Source: Pagrus major
Taxonomy: Eukaryota > Chordata > Actinopteri > Spariformes > Sparidae
NCBI RefSeq assembly: GCF_040436345.1
Contig: NC_133223.1
Coordinates: 20,344,613 to 20,408,612, forward strand
Reading direction: 5' to 3'
DNA length: 64,000 bases
The notes under the pieces are model-generated. The model worked only from the letters and a program-made list of their open reading frames with translations, did not search any database and was not told the DNA's origin. Below are positions 38,001-48,854 of this stretch, in pieces (the first letter of the stretch is position 1; every line of letters begins with the position of its first letter). A program made the translations under genes and the position numbers.

Positions 38001-41000
38001 ATAGGAAATAACTTTTCCAGGGGAACAGCGGTGTGTTTGTGTGTATGGTTTCCTAGCCTCTCATCTCGCTGTGAGACAGCATAACAGCTGCCTCTGAAGC
38101 CTGGAGCACTCTGCCCTGGAGGCGGTGAAGTGCTGGAGGGGCGTTTTCTAAAAGACAACTTGCAGTGAAGGGACAGAGGTCTCAGCGAGGCTCACGCTGT
38201 TGACAGCAGGCCCTAATTAGGAGCGAAGTTTCACTAGAAAACCGACTCCTGCTGCCAGTCGAACTCATAGGTTTAGTTGGACGGGTTTGGCAGAGAGTGG
38301 AAGATGAAGGTTCTGACAGGTTTTACCTACTGCAGCTTTAATTCTTACTACTATTCAGTGTTTCCATTTATAAATTCAATCATGGGATTCAGAAAAACGT
38401 CCACTGTGGCCCAAATGTTTCTGACAATTCACTTACTAGCTTTCCATTCGCCTGTCAACCTGGCTTAAATTCATGAAGTTAGAGCTCCCATGTTTTGCAG
38501 TAGATCTGGCCAAATGCAGAGAGCAGATAAGAGCCAAGCCAGACAGAGTAAGTGTCCTTTAATGGGGATGACATCCTATGACTAAATTCTCCTCTGCGAT
38601 TCCAACTCCTGATTGGGGGGCTGGCTGCGTTTGATCCAACATATCTATTTAGAGAACAGACTGTCTTGTCTTGTCAATAGACAGAAGGCCGAGTAAAGCT
38701 CTACTCAAAATGTGCCGCTAGCGCAGCCTGACGATGCTGCTGCCAGTTAAGCAGAGAAAAAGAGAACAGAAGCTACAGAATATGAGACACCCTAAGAAAA
38801 AAGTGACAACTGAGATGAACTCTAAAATTACAGAGTATTGCATTTGTAGAAGTAAAACAGGGACAGAGAGGCACTAACATTTCATTGACTGTCAGGTGTG
38901 TGGACGTCATAGTGGCCTCAGATGTGTACCGTGTAATTACAGTGACTCATGTTCAACGTCAGCTGGGAGTCTTTGCTGCATGTCAACTCTCCTCTTTCTC
39001 ACACATGTCAAGGCTACCTTTCTACTGTGTTAGTCAAAGGCAAAACCAAACAGATCGTCCAAAATAATATGTAAAGTAGAGATGTTTCAATGCCATTTTT
39101 ACCTTTCTGATACTGATTCCGATACTTGAATTTGTTCATCAGCCAATGCTTAGTACCAATCAGATAGCAGTGCGTAAAAAAAAAAATCAATCAATCATTT
39201 TTTATTTATTTATTTTTTCTTTACATCTGTATACTACTGACCCTGTACGGATGCCATATGATTGCTGCAAATCCTGTATGGCCTGGCTGAGATTAAAGGA
39301 TAAGTTCCCCGAAAAATGACAACCGTGTTGAAGGATTCTCTTAAACAACTGAAGTAGACTTGTCCTAACATTAAAAAAACAACAAAAAACTAAAACGCTC
39401 AACAATGGAAATAATATATATAATCCAAGTCTGGGAAAGCCCCAGAGAACCCAAATTGATTTGAAAAGACGTTAGTTTAAATAATGAATAATGTCTATTC
39501 AAAATAATTTGGGATGTCGTGGCTTCCAAAGACTTGGATTATGCTGAACCAGCTGTGTGGAGCCATTCTGTTTTGGTTTCAGTTGTTGTTTCTTTACCTT
39601 CGAAACAAGTCCCCATCTACTTCAGGTGTTTAGGAGAACGCTGTTTTGCTGTGAAGCCCCAGAAATGTTTTGTGGACCATGAAACTCCACCTGACTTTCC
39701 ATCGACATGGGGGCGAGTAAACCCTTTGAACAAATACATTCAGAGAATAAATGCCGTACAACTTTCTTTTATTGTGTAATTTGTTGACGTGCTTGAAGAT
39801 ACATGTCCCTTGTCGTTTATAGAAATCAGGCTAATTGATTACGTGGTATCAGATCGGTGCATAGACTCCAGCATTTTAGGCCATCATGGAGGCATTTCCG
39901 ATGCAAGGACCGTACCAACCCTAATACAAAGGGTACGAAAATATATAGATCAAGCTTTCCTGTCAGGTGAAGGAGACCTTTATGAGTAACAGAATTCAGC
40001 AATGTAGCCAAATAAATAAACTGCATCAGCATCTCCACCATGAATCAATGCTTCAGAATTCAAATTATCATCTGCACCCACGAGACAAAGAAATGGAAGC
40101 ATGACATTTAATCCTGCCATCTCCCCTAGTGAAGATAAAGTACCTAACAGAGTGCAGGCAGTCCTTGGAGAAAGGCATTAACAGTCCTCAAATGTAGAGA
40201 GCTTCGTGCAGAAACCAGCGTTATAAAGTGCAGGATGGAGCTTTTGTCAAAGGAGACTAGAAGGATATTATTAAGAGGGTGCCTGCTGACTTAATGCAGA
40301 CTGATAATGACACCATTAAATGGAAACAAAGTGATAAACTCTTAACACCTGCTAAGTAATGAACCATTTTTCTTCCAGGCACAAAACTTTAATGAACAAA
40401 GGTGCCCTGCTGGATGTTTTTACCTCAGCCCAGGTGAATCGCACAGAGGAGGGAGCAACCACCAGCAAGGGCCACTCGTTCCTGTAGTAGGCTGCTATGC
40501 AGATGGCCTGCACAGTCTTTCCCAGGCCCATGTCATCAGCCAGGAGAAGGCGGCCTTGTTTAGACACTGCAAAACTACACCGAAACAACGAAATAAAGCA
40601 TGACTGAGTAGAAGTCACACTGATTCAACCCTCTGAAAAACTTGGAATAAGTATCTCTTAATTTTAAGACTGAGCAAATTATAGACGAATAGCTGTCTCC
40701 TGGTATTGAGTTATTGGCTCCAACATGCAGAGAGAGCACTAATGGCTGTTCAAAAGGCACCTACTTGACTCCCTCCCTCTGGAAGGGCATGAGGCTGCAG
40801 GTGAGCGAGGGGTCGATACTCGAGATGTCTGCCTCAGGGACGTCTAAAGACCTGGCCTCAGTCCCATCAAAGCTGGCAGAGAAAGTCTGGACTATTGCCC
40901 TGGGCAGAGGCTCCACCTCCACTGCTGCTATCCCACTGAGGAGATCCACTGGGTATGGAACACAGCACGGTCAGACAAGATGGCAAATGTATCAGACACA

Positions 41001-43496
41001 AACAGGAGCGCAGAGAGAAGGCTGCTAAAAAAAGGAAATATGCCGTTACTCACAGAGTCTCTTGTAATCCTCAAGTGAAAAGCTCCACTTTCTGGTTTTC
41101 ATGTCTAGCGCAGACACACGAAAAGCAATCTTGCATCAGAAGCCGTGAAATTCAAATACAGTGTGATAAAAGATTGTAAAGAAGGCAGAAAAAAAAATTG
41201 TGTTACCATAGTTCTTTGTTGGCATCTGCTTGAATGCTGCAATGACGTCGGCATTGTAGCCGACATCAACCTCAAACTTTGTCCGAGACACCAGGATGCA
41301 CTGGCCCTGCAGACCAGCTCCAGGTTTCTGCCAGCCGTTGCACAGCTTCAGCAGCGCCCCCAGAGCCGCGCCGTCGCGAGCTCGACTGGTGGCCACTGCG
41401 ACGTCCACGGCATCCATCCCCTCCAGAGGCCTCAAAGACACGGAGGCGATAGAAGCTGCTTCCTCCACTGCAACACAGAGGCAAGACAGAGGAGATGCAG
41501 CAAAAGCCCAAAGGAGACAAATACACTTCTACCGCTTTGTTTTAGGCGACTTCTGAGAAAAAAGTTCTTACTTAGCTGTCGATAGTCCTCCAGACTGAAG
41601 TTCCACATCTTTGTGGCAGGGTCTGAGGCAAAACAGAATATTATTTCAAACGACAGTAAAGCCATTAACATGAATATACAAAACCAGACATAAGGTACAG
41701 AGAAACCTCACTTTGTGTAGCATTTGTGTATCTGGCTTCTTCTACAGAGGAGAGTTTTAAAGCTTTGGTCAGAGTATAGCAGTGCATACTCAGGGTTCCT
41801 ACATCTTTCATAGTCATATTTAAGCACTTTTCATGTAGCATTTTAGGCTTTCTATCGCCTTGCAGCTGTGGTTAATTCCATATTTATACACAGTACATAA
41901 ATACAATCAAAATGATTATATCACTTAATCACATTAAATCAGATTTTGCTATAAACAACCAAAATTATGTTCCGTAATAGCATTCTCCTGAGGGATGACA
42001 TGTTAAAAGGAAAAGACCCAAAAAGATTCATGTTTCTACATGTGTCGTCTGTCTGTAAGTAGACGTGGCATTCTGTATCCTAGCTGAGCCAATATAAAGC
42101 CGTTTAATCTGAAAGTGCTGCAATTACAATTTCAAGCAGTTTCAAGCACTTTAACTAAAATCCAAGCACTTTTCAATCCTTGAGAACACCTTAAACGAAA
42201 ATTCAATGCTTTTTTTTTTTCAGCACATAACATAACCTGTAAATTGCATTTATTGTGCTGAGTTGGCATTTCAGGTTCTTCTGACTATGTGCACAGATGC
42301 ATTGTGGTACTAAGGCTGGGTATTACTTTAAAAATGCTGTATGTGTTTCTACAGAAGACAATACAGTAGGTCAGTACTCATAAACTACTGAGTTTGATTC
42401 AACCATTTTGCCAAATGATCTTTGGACTTTGTTTATTGGTATGAGGTGTACACATGAAATAATTCAATCATCTTGAGACACTCAGTGTTGTAAAGCTTTC
42501 ATGGTTCTGTTTGTCTGTACTTTTAACATTCCTGTACTACATGTTCTTACACTGATAGAACCTATTTAAGTAATCTCTCAACAAGAGAAACATGTTGCTG
42601 ATTTGTATTTATATATACTTAGGATTTAATATCCAGTGTTTCCCACAGGTTGAAAACGTATTTGTGTTGCGGAAAAAGCCTTGTTGCACTGGCAGACACT
42701 TACCATAGTTCTTCGAGGGGATGGATTTAAAAACCGCAATCAGCTCTGTGTGGTATCCCACTTCTATTCTGAAGCGGTCGTCTGTGTGAGCTACACATTT
42801 CCCTCTTACAGAGATGGCTGGCTTTTTTGCAGCGACGGCGCTCAGAGTTGATGAGCTGGAGGGAAGCTGTGCCACAGGACTTTGAGCAGGTTTAGGAGTT
42901 TGCTTGTAGAACGAGCCAGAACTGCTGGATGTGAGGTTAGGCTTAGGATGAGCTGGCTTTGCACCAAAGCTTCCTCCGCTGGACAAGACGGGGCTGCTCA
43001 CATGTTGAGTTCTTGTCTGAGGCAGTGGGTCGATGACTTGTATCTACAGGAATGTACAGTACAGGGAATCAGGAAATACTATATTTTCATTAAAACAGTA
43101 AATGATTGAACATTACAGCACATATCTCACCTGTCTTGAAGAAGCAGAGTTACACAGAGTACTCTGGTTGATTCGGTTGCCAGTACCAGATAACTGCTGA
43201 TGCTTTGGGTCTTGATTTTGCTTTAAAAAGCTCTGTGAGTCTTTTTTGAAAGGTGGAACAAACGGTTTTGGTGCAGCAGCTGAGCTGGGTGTCTCTCTGT
43301 GGTGAGCTAGGGTTGCAGCCTCTGAGTTAACACTGTGTTTAGGGGGTTGTACCTGCACTGAAGTACTGCTGAAGCCTGCTGATATCTGCTTATTGCTGCT
43401 GATGGTCTGTCCAAGTCTTTGGGCTCTCCTCTCTAAAGCCTTCCGTCTGTTTTCCTCAATTTTCCGCTGTTGTTCCGCAGTCAGCTGATTAGACAT
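29031..43496 (-). CDS. smarcal1: SMARCAL1 (HARP), SNF2-family annealing helicase
   Basis: Coding exons in transcript order: 43131-43496, 42704-43043, 41572-41622, 41207-41467, 41054-41104, 40765-40948, 40424-40574, 36697-36858, 36512-36577, 35253-35393, 34303-34521, 32992-33062, 32727-32829, 30878-31060, 29624-29724, 29396-29492, 29031-29225. All phases agree, giving 913 aa (human 954). The start at 43496 is chosen because [10 protein letters not shown] aligns with the conserved N-terminal RPA-binding motif; an in-frame ATG-initiated extension at 43547 lacks family similarity. HARP1 is about 202-252 and HARP2 about 307-356. ATPase motifs: I DDMGLGKT (431-438), II DESH (523-526), III LSGTP (552-556), [11 protein letters not shown] (757-766), [13 protein letters not shown] (787-797). 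The protein rewinds RPA-coated single strands and remodels stalled replication forks in the nucleus. The C-terminus ends [10 protein letters not shown], unlike human. Introns are repeat-rich. Confidence 0.95.
33800..34060. repeat. hAT-type repeat fragment in smarcal1 intron
   Basis: Contains GATATTATCCCGATATCG and CATCGCGATCCACAATA, a pattern of CG-bearing ATATCG words that I associate with fish hAT non-autonomous elements. Lies between coding exons 11 and 12 of smarcal1. No frame is preserved and ends are uncertain. Confidence 0.4.
35510..35680. repeat. dispersed repeat (GTTTCCACCACAGGAACTTT family)
   Basis: The words GTGTTTCCACCACAGGAAC, AGGAACCAGG, AAGTTCCTGTG and CAGGAACTTCTGGGGC form a pattern that I recall from an abundant teleost inverted-repeat element. 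It sits in the smarcal1 intron between coding exons 9 and 10. Confidence 0.5.
37160..37640. repeat. probable decayed DNA-transposon sequence in smarcal1 intron 7
   Basis: Contains short frames on both strands with repeat-like wording (CACGTTCCAGCTGCACAC, TATTTCGATGCCATGG) and no splice structure matching smarcal1. Probably a repeat fragment; family not identified. Confidence 0.25.
39293..39725. repeat. TTAA-type foldback element, copy C
   Basis: Starts TTAAAGGATAAGTTCCCC in smarcal1 intron 7 and continues with both arms of the family: TCTTAAACAACTGAAGTAG on the left mirrors CTACTTCAGGTGTTTAGGA on the right, and AATCCAAGTCT mirrors AGACTTGGATTA. The last terminal repeat is missing or diverged, so this is a truncated copy. 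Confidence 0.7.
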
Positions 43497-43990
43497 GATG
43501 GAGAACTTTGCAGCAACTAACGCTAACTCGTTCCTTCGGTCATTCACAAAATCAGATAAGTAACAATCACGCTTATAGCTGGTAAAACATCTAGTTATCT
43601 ACAGACAATTGAGCCATGCAGACCCATCTGGACCATCATCACAGCTACGTCTATCGTAAAAGTTTGGAAACTTAGCGCTGCTAACAGAATCGGCTAAGGT
43701 TGCTAACGTCGGCGGCCACAGTTAAACTTTAACAAAATGTATCGACAGCTTCTCGGTGGTTTAAAACAAATGCCAGCAGTCATACGTGTAAGAGCAGACG
43801 ACCAATTATATGATCTGAAGTCAGCAAAGATTGTAAGGTTTGTACTAACACCCAATGTTAGCTAGTTGACAGTCTGCTGGCTAGTGGGCTGCTTCTCGTT
43901 TCAGTATCTACCGCGCCAGGAAGTGACGTAGAAAAACAAGCAGGCACGTGGAGGTGGCGGTTGCTAGGTGATGTAGAGAGATGGCGAAAA
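43497..43990 (-). promoter_or_regulatory. smarcal1: smarcal1 5' leader and promoter region
   Basis: Some 500 bp upstream of the smarcal1 start contain CpG-bearing unique sequence (GTCGGCGGCC, CTACCGCGCCAGGAAGTGACG, GCAGGCACGTGG) with an ETS-like CAGGAAGTGACG word and an E-box CACGTG. No TATA box was seen. The exact start and any 5' non-coding exon are undetermined. Confidence 0.45.
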
Positions 43991-44227
43991 AAGGATAACC
44001 TTCGAGCTAAAAAGCTAACATTTCTTCTTTGTTGTGTTGAGAAAACACGCTTTTATGTAACCCTGGCAGATATATTTTACGTGTAAGCTTGAAGAAAACG
44101 TTAGCAAACAAAGGTAAAAAGAAGGTAAGGTATTTCTGATAAAGTTTAGGCTATTTTAAAGTAGCTAAGTAACCTAACTGTAGCTGTAAACTAGCTAAAT
44201 ATGCTCGCATTTTACTCACAAAGACAA

Positions 44228-44740
44228 GGTACACAATTATCAGTGGTGGATTGTAACAAAAATAGATCACCAAATCAGAAGTAAAATTTAGAAGTAACCT
44301 AATAATACTTTTACTACTAGGGGTCGACCAATATGGCTTTTTCAGGGGGATAGCAATATTTAGAAATCAATGAGAATGACTAACGCTATTTGGGAACGAT
44401 ATTCATTTGCAGTAAAACTGAAAATCTTTGTGTCAAAACTTCAAACAAGACTTAAGTCACTTAAGTTCACTTTTCAGGTACTTTACATGAGTATTTAGAT
44501 TTTTCTGCTACTTATTTGCTAATTTGCATTTTTAAATTAGTTTATTTTATTGGCAATCTGACAGAAAAATCACGAATACTGATAATCATAACAAATGCTG
44601 AATATCAGGCTGGTAATCAGTCTACCCCTACTTTTTATATTACATTGTGTGCTATACTTTTACCCCATTGGCTACACTTCATAGAGAAATATTGTACTTT
44701 TTACTCCGCTATGTTAGTTAGCTAGCCTCATTTATCTGAT
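44228..44740. repeat. interrupted dispersed fish repeat with nested insertion
   Basis: The outer sequence matches the block at 23,305 (CAGTGGTGGATTGTAAC; GTACTTTACATGAGTATTT; TATTGTACTTTTTACTCC). It is interrupted near 44,320 by a GGGGTCGACCAATATGGCTT segment, another motif I know from fish genomes. A nested, non-coding repeat. Confidence 0.5.
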
Positions 44741-44797
44741 GATTGATGATGGTTATGATTGCTTGTTTCTTTGCAGATGTTAAGTTTACCCAATAGT

Positions 44798-45170
44798 TAA
44801 AGCAACATTATGTAGAAATTGGCATTTTGTGAGATTTGGCCCCCTCCCACAGTTTTTGACTGCAACAACACTGTCATAAATACAAATCCCAGGTCTGTAA
44901 CAATTTGCCAGATGTAATGTAGGTGCTAACTACAAGTTAAACTCATTACATCATAACATGTTATGTGTTGGAAACGTGTATGTTGAAGTAATCATGTATG
45001 TAACGCTGTGATCCTACCCTCTCACTGAAGTTCATAGAGCAGAAACAAGTGATAGGTGGGCGGAGTGGCTGAGACAGAGACACCATTCTCCCTGTTACAA
45101 GACACTGTACCATCAAAACGATTTTGAAGCTGTTGATATGAATACTTCCTCCATCGCTGCTGTTAACCCA
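44798..45170 (+). repeat. MITE-like repeat (ATTATGTAGAAATTGGC family)
   Basis: Begins GTTAAAGCAACATTATGTAG and matches the inverted fragment at 21,968. It continues with GTGGGCGGAGTGGCTGAG. Non-coding, boundaries approximate. Confidence 0.45.
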
Positions 45171-45776
45171 CAGCATAATTCTATTTTTCTGTAAGCTTAG
45201 CCTAAACAATCAGCTTTCTTGGTTGAATAGCCATTTAGTCATGCACCACTTTACACCTGAGATGTGTTGTAAGAGCAATCAGTTGCAATTACCAGCCAGA
45301 ATAGAAAACCAGCTGGAGTCAGAGCTACAAGTTTAATGTGTCACTTCACTGTTGGCAATCCATTAAATGCTCACTCCATGACCACTAGCCTGACCGCAGT
45401 CTTACATAAATTCTGAAAAACTAAAATAAGAGAAACACGTTTCTGCAGGCTGACTCTGAGTCCTAGACACAGGTGGTTTCATTTCAATTGTTCAATCAAG
45501 ACACAGCTGCCCTGACTAGCCAGTTAATTGCTCTCCTCTGTGTGTATGGTTTCTGTCCAGCTCTCCCCAAATGGTTCATTTTTTTCTTTTTATGCCGCTG
45601 TGCCTCTGACAATTTATGCTGCCTTATCAAAAATGTTACTTTAACACAAAATGATAGCACTAGCCTGAACCATGAGCTATAGAGATGTGGTAAGTAGCAC
45701 ATCTTGATAGGTAGCACATATCGAACACTAGCAAGAGCCGTGGCCAGAAGCATTATGTTTTCAGGTTGTTCATCTG

Positions 45777-46060
45777 TATGCCTGTTCCCATTCTCTTGAA
45801 TGTGATATCACAGGGACACTTTGAGGTAATTTTATACAACCTGGCACAAACCTTGACTTGGGCTCAAGGGTGAACTGATTAGATTTTAGTGGTCAAAGGT
45901 CACTGTGAGCTCAATTCCATCCCATTCTCATGAACGCGATACCTCAAGAACGTCTGGAGGAGATTTCATTACATCTGGCACATCCGTCCGCCTGGACTCA
46001 AGAATGAACTGATTAGAATTTGGTGGTCAAAGGTCAAAGTCACTGTGACCTCACAAAACA
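45777..46060 (+). repeat. minisatellite, period about 134 bp
   Basis: Two adjacent units share CCCATTCTC, GATACCTCAAGAACG/GATATCACAGGGACA, TGAACTGATTAGA (at 45,871 and 46,005) and GTGGTCAAAGGTCA. A diverged third unit may follow to about 46,260. This sort of 'tcaaaggtcactgtgacctc' repeat is, from memory, common in teleosts. Confidence 0.7.
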
Positions 46061-46879
46061 CATTTTTCGATAAAATAGGATAAAACCATGAAGTGATGAC
46101 ACGTTATATCCAAGATCAAAAGACAACTGAACAGTGACATCATAATGCTCTGCAAAAAATGCTTTTCTGGCCATTATTTAATGCCATAACTCAAGAACAG
46201 ATTGTGACCGTATTTCACTGTTGTTCGGATACTGATTTAGTTACACTAATTCTGGGTGCCTCCCCTGAAACTGTGCTGATTGTATAGATCGTCTGCTACC
46301 GGGTTGAAAATGTGTGTAAGCACCCACCTTGTAGAATTGAAAGCTTCTTTACAACATCCATATTTGAAGCATTGTTGCTGTCATGGCTCTAACTTCATGT
46401 TATATCAGAATCAGCTGTATAGGCCAAGCATGTGAAGGCATAATAGGAATCTGACTGTTTTTTATTTCTCTCAGTGAACCCTCGAACAGACATGGATGTA
46501 AGAGAGCAGACCGGTTGACAGAGGCATACAACTGCAAGGCGGTCATTCTAGTTTATTGTATGTATGAACTTTTACTTAAGTAAAAGTTTGAATGCAAGGT
46601 TATAACAGTAGTATTTATACACTAAACTTTTAAGTGCTGAAGTGATCTGCAACATTTTAGCGATTAATCATTTGCCATTTTTCTGCCAAACTGCCATCAT
46701 TTTTTTGAATAATTTCTGGTTTTCTGGAATTTTATGATAATTAAATGAATATCTTTGGGTTTTGGACTAAAAAACAAGCAATTTGTTTGGATCAACTTGA
46801 GCTTTGGGAAATTGTGGTGGGCATTCTGCCATTTAGAGACCAGATAATTAATCAATTAATCATTAAATTAATCAGATCA

Positions 46880-47470
46880 ATTGAGACATTCTGACCATCT
46901 GCAGAGGGATCAGCCGCTTCAAGCACCTCTGCCCAGTGAAGAAGACCATTCTTTCTGTCATGGCTGGGAAATAGAGAACAACAGCTGCCAGGACCACTTT
47001 ATCTGGGCTGCTAGCAACAGCCTAATACTGGGAGCTGAAAGTTGACCTGGGGAAGCAGCTGAAGTTCCCAGAAAACACTGCCAACAACCTTAAGGTCTGA
47101 CATGGTGCTGACCTCAGAAGCCTCCAAGCAGGTCATTCTGTTGGAACTAACCGTACCCTCAGAGGACCGCATTGAGGAGGCAAAAGGGGAAGAGGGAAAA
47201 GTACATGCGAAGGGACATCAAATTGGCCACCGAGGCAGCTAAATTAGCTCCAAGCTGGCTGTGGATCAGGAGAGTAGAGCCGTGGGTGGGGTTGTGCTAC
47301 CTGGACACAAGTCGGGGCTTGATCAACCCCAGCCGGGTCATCTGGATGGGGGTGTAAGATTGTCGCAAGACCCAAAACCCAATGACCCCAGGTACAAATA
47401 CCGATGATGTGTCCAGGTGCATCACAAGATGATAGATAGTGCATATTCATCATTAATGACAATAATCGTT
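46880..47470 (+). pseudogene. decayed retroelement ORF fragment
   Basis: Translated pieces read LKVDLGKQLKFPENTANN, then (frame kept) DMVLTSEASKQVILLELT and VPSEDRIEEA, and after a frameshift the end of a degenerate C-terminus (AAKLAPSWLWIRR). The motif 'RPD-VL-SE-SK-V--LELTVP-E-R-EEA-ERK--KY' is, from memory, one that recurs beside reverse-transcriptase genes in fish and invertebrates. Frameshifts and stops show it is dead. Family assignment is tentative. Confidence 0.5.
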
Positions 47471-48767
47471 GCTTGCAGCCCTGTTCATTTTATTTAAGTG
47501 AGGAGTTTCAGTAGTTCCTCCACTATTGGGTTAATCAGTGTTTTTATTTGAGTCTAGCCTGCATTTTTTTTTCCTATCACTCTTTTGGACATGATAATAT
47601 TTAAGGTTTAAGCAACTTTCAACCTAATTGATATTTGTGTTTAGCAAAATAGCACTATTTAGCCGAGCTGTTATGAATAATCCCCTGTGTTGTCCGATAA
47701 TCGACTTGTTTAATTATTGATAATTCACGGGTACAACTTAATTTTCTGCTCTCGTCACCTTTAACTTAATATCTATATTGATGGATGTCTCACCCAAAAC
47801 AAGCAATTAAACAATTTCCCTGTGTATTTGTCTCAGTCCACAGTTGTAGTAATGAGTTGGCTGCTTGCATCACCGTGCGGTGGTGACGTGTGGCGTCTGG
47901 GAGCTGTCCCAGGAATCATGGTGCTGAAGCTGCAGCACCAATTCAGCAGCCAATGATCACAGGAGAATCCGGGGATACGGACGCTTTCAGCCAGAGCAGG
48001 ACAGTCCGACAATCGTGTTGGATTTTAACGGAGGGATTTAAACCCGTCGGCTTGTTCCTCGGACATGGAAATTCGATAATCGGGGATGTAAGCTTCACAC
48101 AGAGTTGTCAGCGACCTGCAGTCTGGCTGGAGATCTATGAAAAATAATAATAACCCCCAAACTGTGAGTCGTATAGAAATCGGGGTAGCTCGGCAGGTAA
48201 GACAGATTTCGCTTCCCCTAACATGGCACGCCATCGATTGACTTGATTTGCTTTGAGAGCCATACAATACGTCGACAGTAATCTGAGCTCCGCTCATGTA
48301 AAATGTGTCTTTTTAGTGTTGTTGCCAAATATTTGAATTTGAAGATTGAGCGCTGACATTTTGTTTTGTAGTCTGTATCAGTCCGTTGTAGCAGAGGCAG
48401 ATTTCTTGGTTTGTGCACTCGTCATGAATCTGGAGGGAGAAGCCTGTCGAGATAGTTTATGTTGTACAGAGCAGGCGGACTATTAAGGCCATGAAATGAC
48501 AAGTGGACACTGAGTGAACGGGCCATAGCCTTATTACTTGAATGCATATTCCTATCAATCTAACATTTGACTTTCCTCTTTTAGCTTATTGAACTTAATG
48601 GCTTCAGACACTTGTTTGCATCGATGGGATTTATTTGCCTTTTGGATTTACATTCTCGTGGGGAGACAATAAAAGACTTTCAATTAAATATCACCACAGA
48701 AGACTAAAAGGCTGCTTTAAACGCTGGGAAACGCATCCTCTTCCTCCACTATCCCATCTCACGACAT
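47471..48767 (+). promoter_or_regulatory. marchf4: march4 upstream region and 5' leader
   Basis: No exon is visible before 48,768. From about 47,880 to 48,200 there is CpG-bearing unique sequence (GAATCCGGGGATACGGACG, CCCGTCGGCTTG, CGATAATCGGGG) suited to a promoter or 5' UTR. The transcription start cannot be placed from sequence alone. Confidence 0.35.
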
Positions 48768-48845
48768 ATGAAGAAGTGTTTGCTCATGACGGGGACACAC
48801 ACAGTACATGCTGATTTCTTCCAGCACCTTTGCATGCTGCTGTGA
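48768..48845 (+). CDS. upstream ORF in the march4 leader (25 aa)
   Basis: ATG at 48,768 opens a 25-codon frame ending in TGA at 48,843-48,845, nine bases before the march4 ATG and in the same frame. Human MARCHF4 has about 30 extra Trp/Cys-rich residues before the homologous Met; here that extension is blocked by this stop. It probably acts as a translational uORF if included in the mRNA. Confidence 0.4.
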   Translation: MKKCLLMTGTHTVHADFFQHLCMLL

Positions 48846-48854
48846 GACAGTCGG

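Noticed and set aside
43497..43547. Upstream in-frame ATG giving smarcal1 17 extra residues
   Set aside because: The added residues lack similarity to the family, whereas [10 protein letters not shown] at 43496 aligns with the conserved start. A longer form is not excluded.
43950..43970. GTTGCTAGGTGAT near the smarcal1 promoter as a possible X-box
   Set aside because: Only one half site matches; the second half breaks the RFX consensus.
45777..46060. Regularly spaced repeats as a CRISPR-like array
   Set aside because: The units are contiguous 134-bp minisatellite copies in a vertebrate intergenic region, without short repeats and unique spacers, and no cas genes are present.
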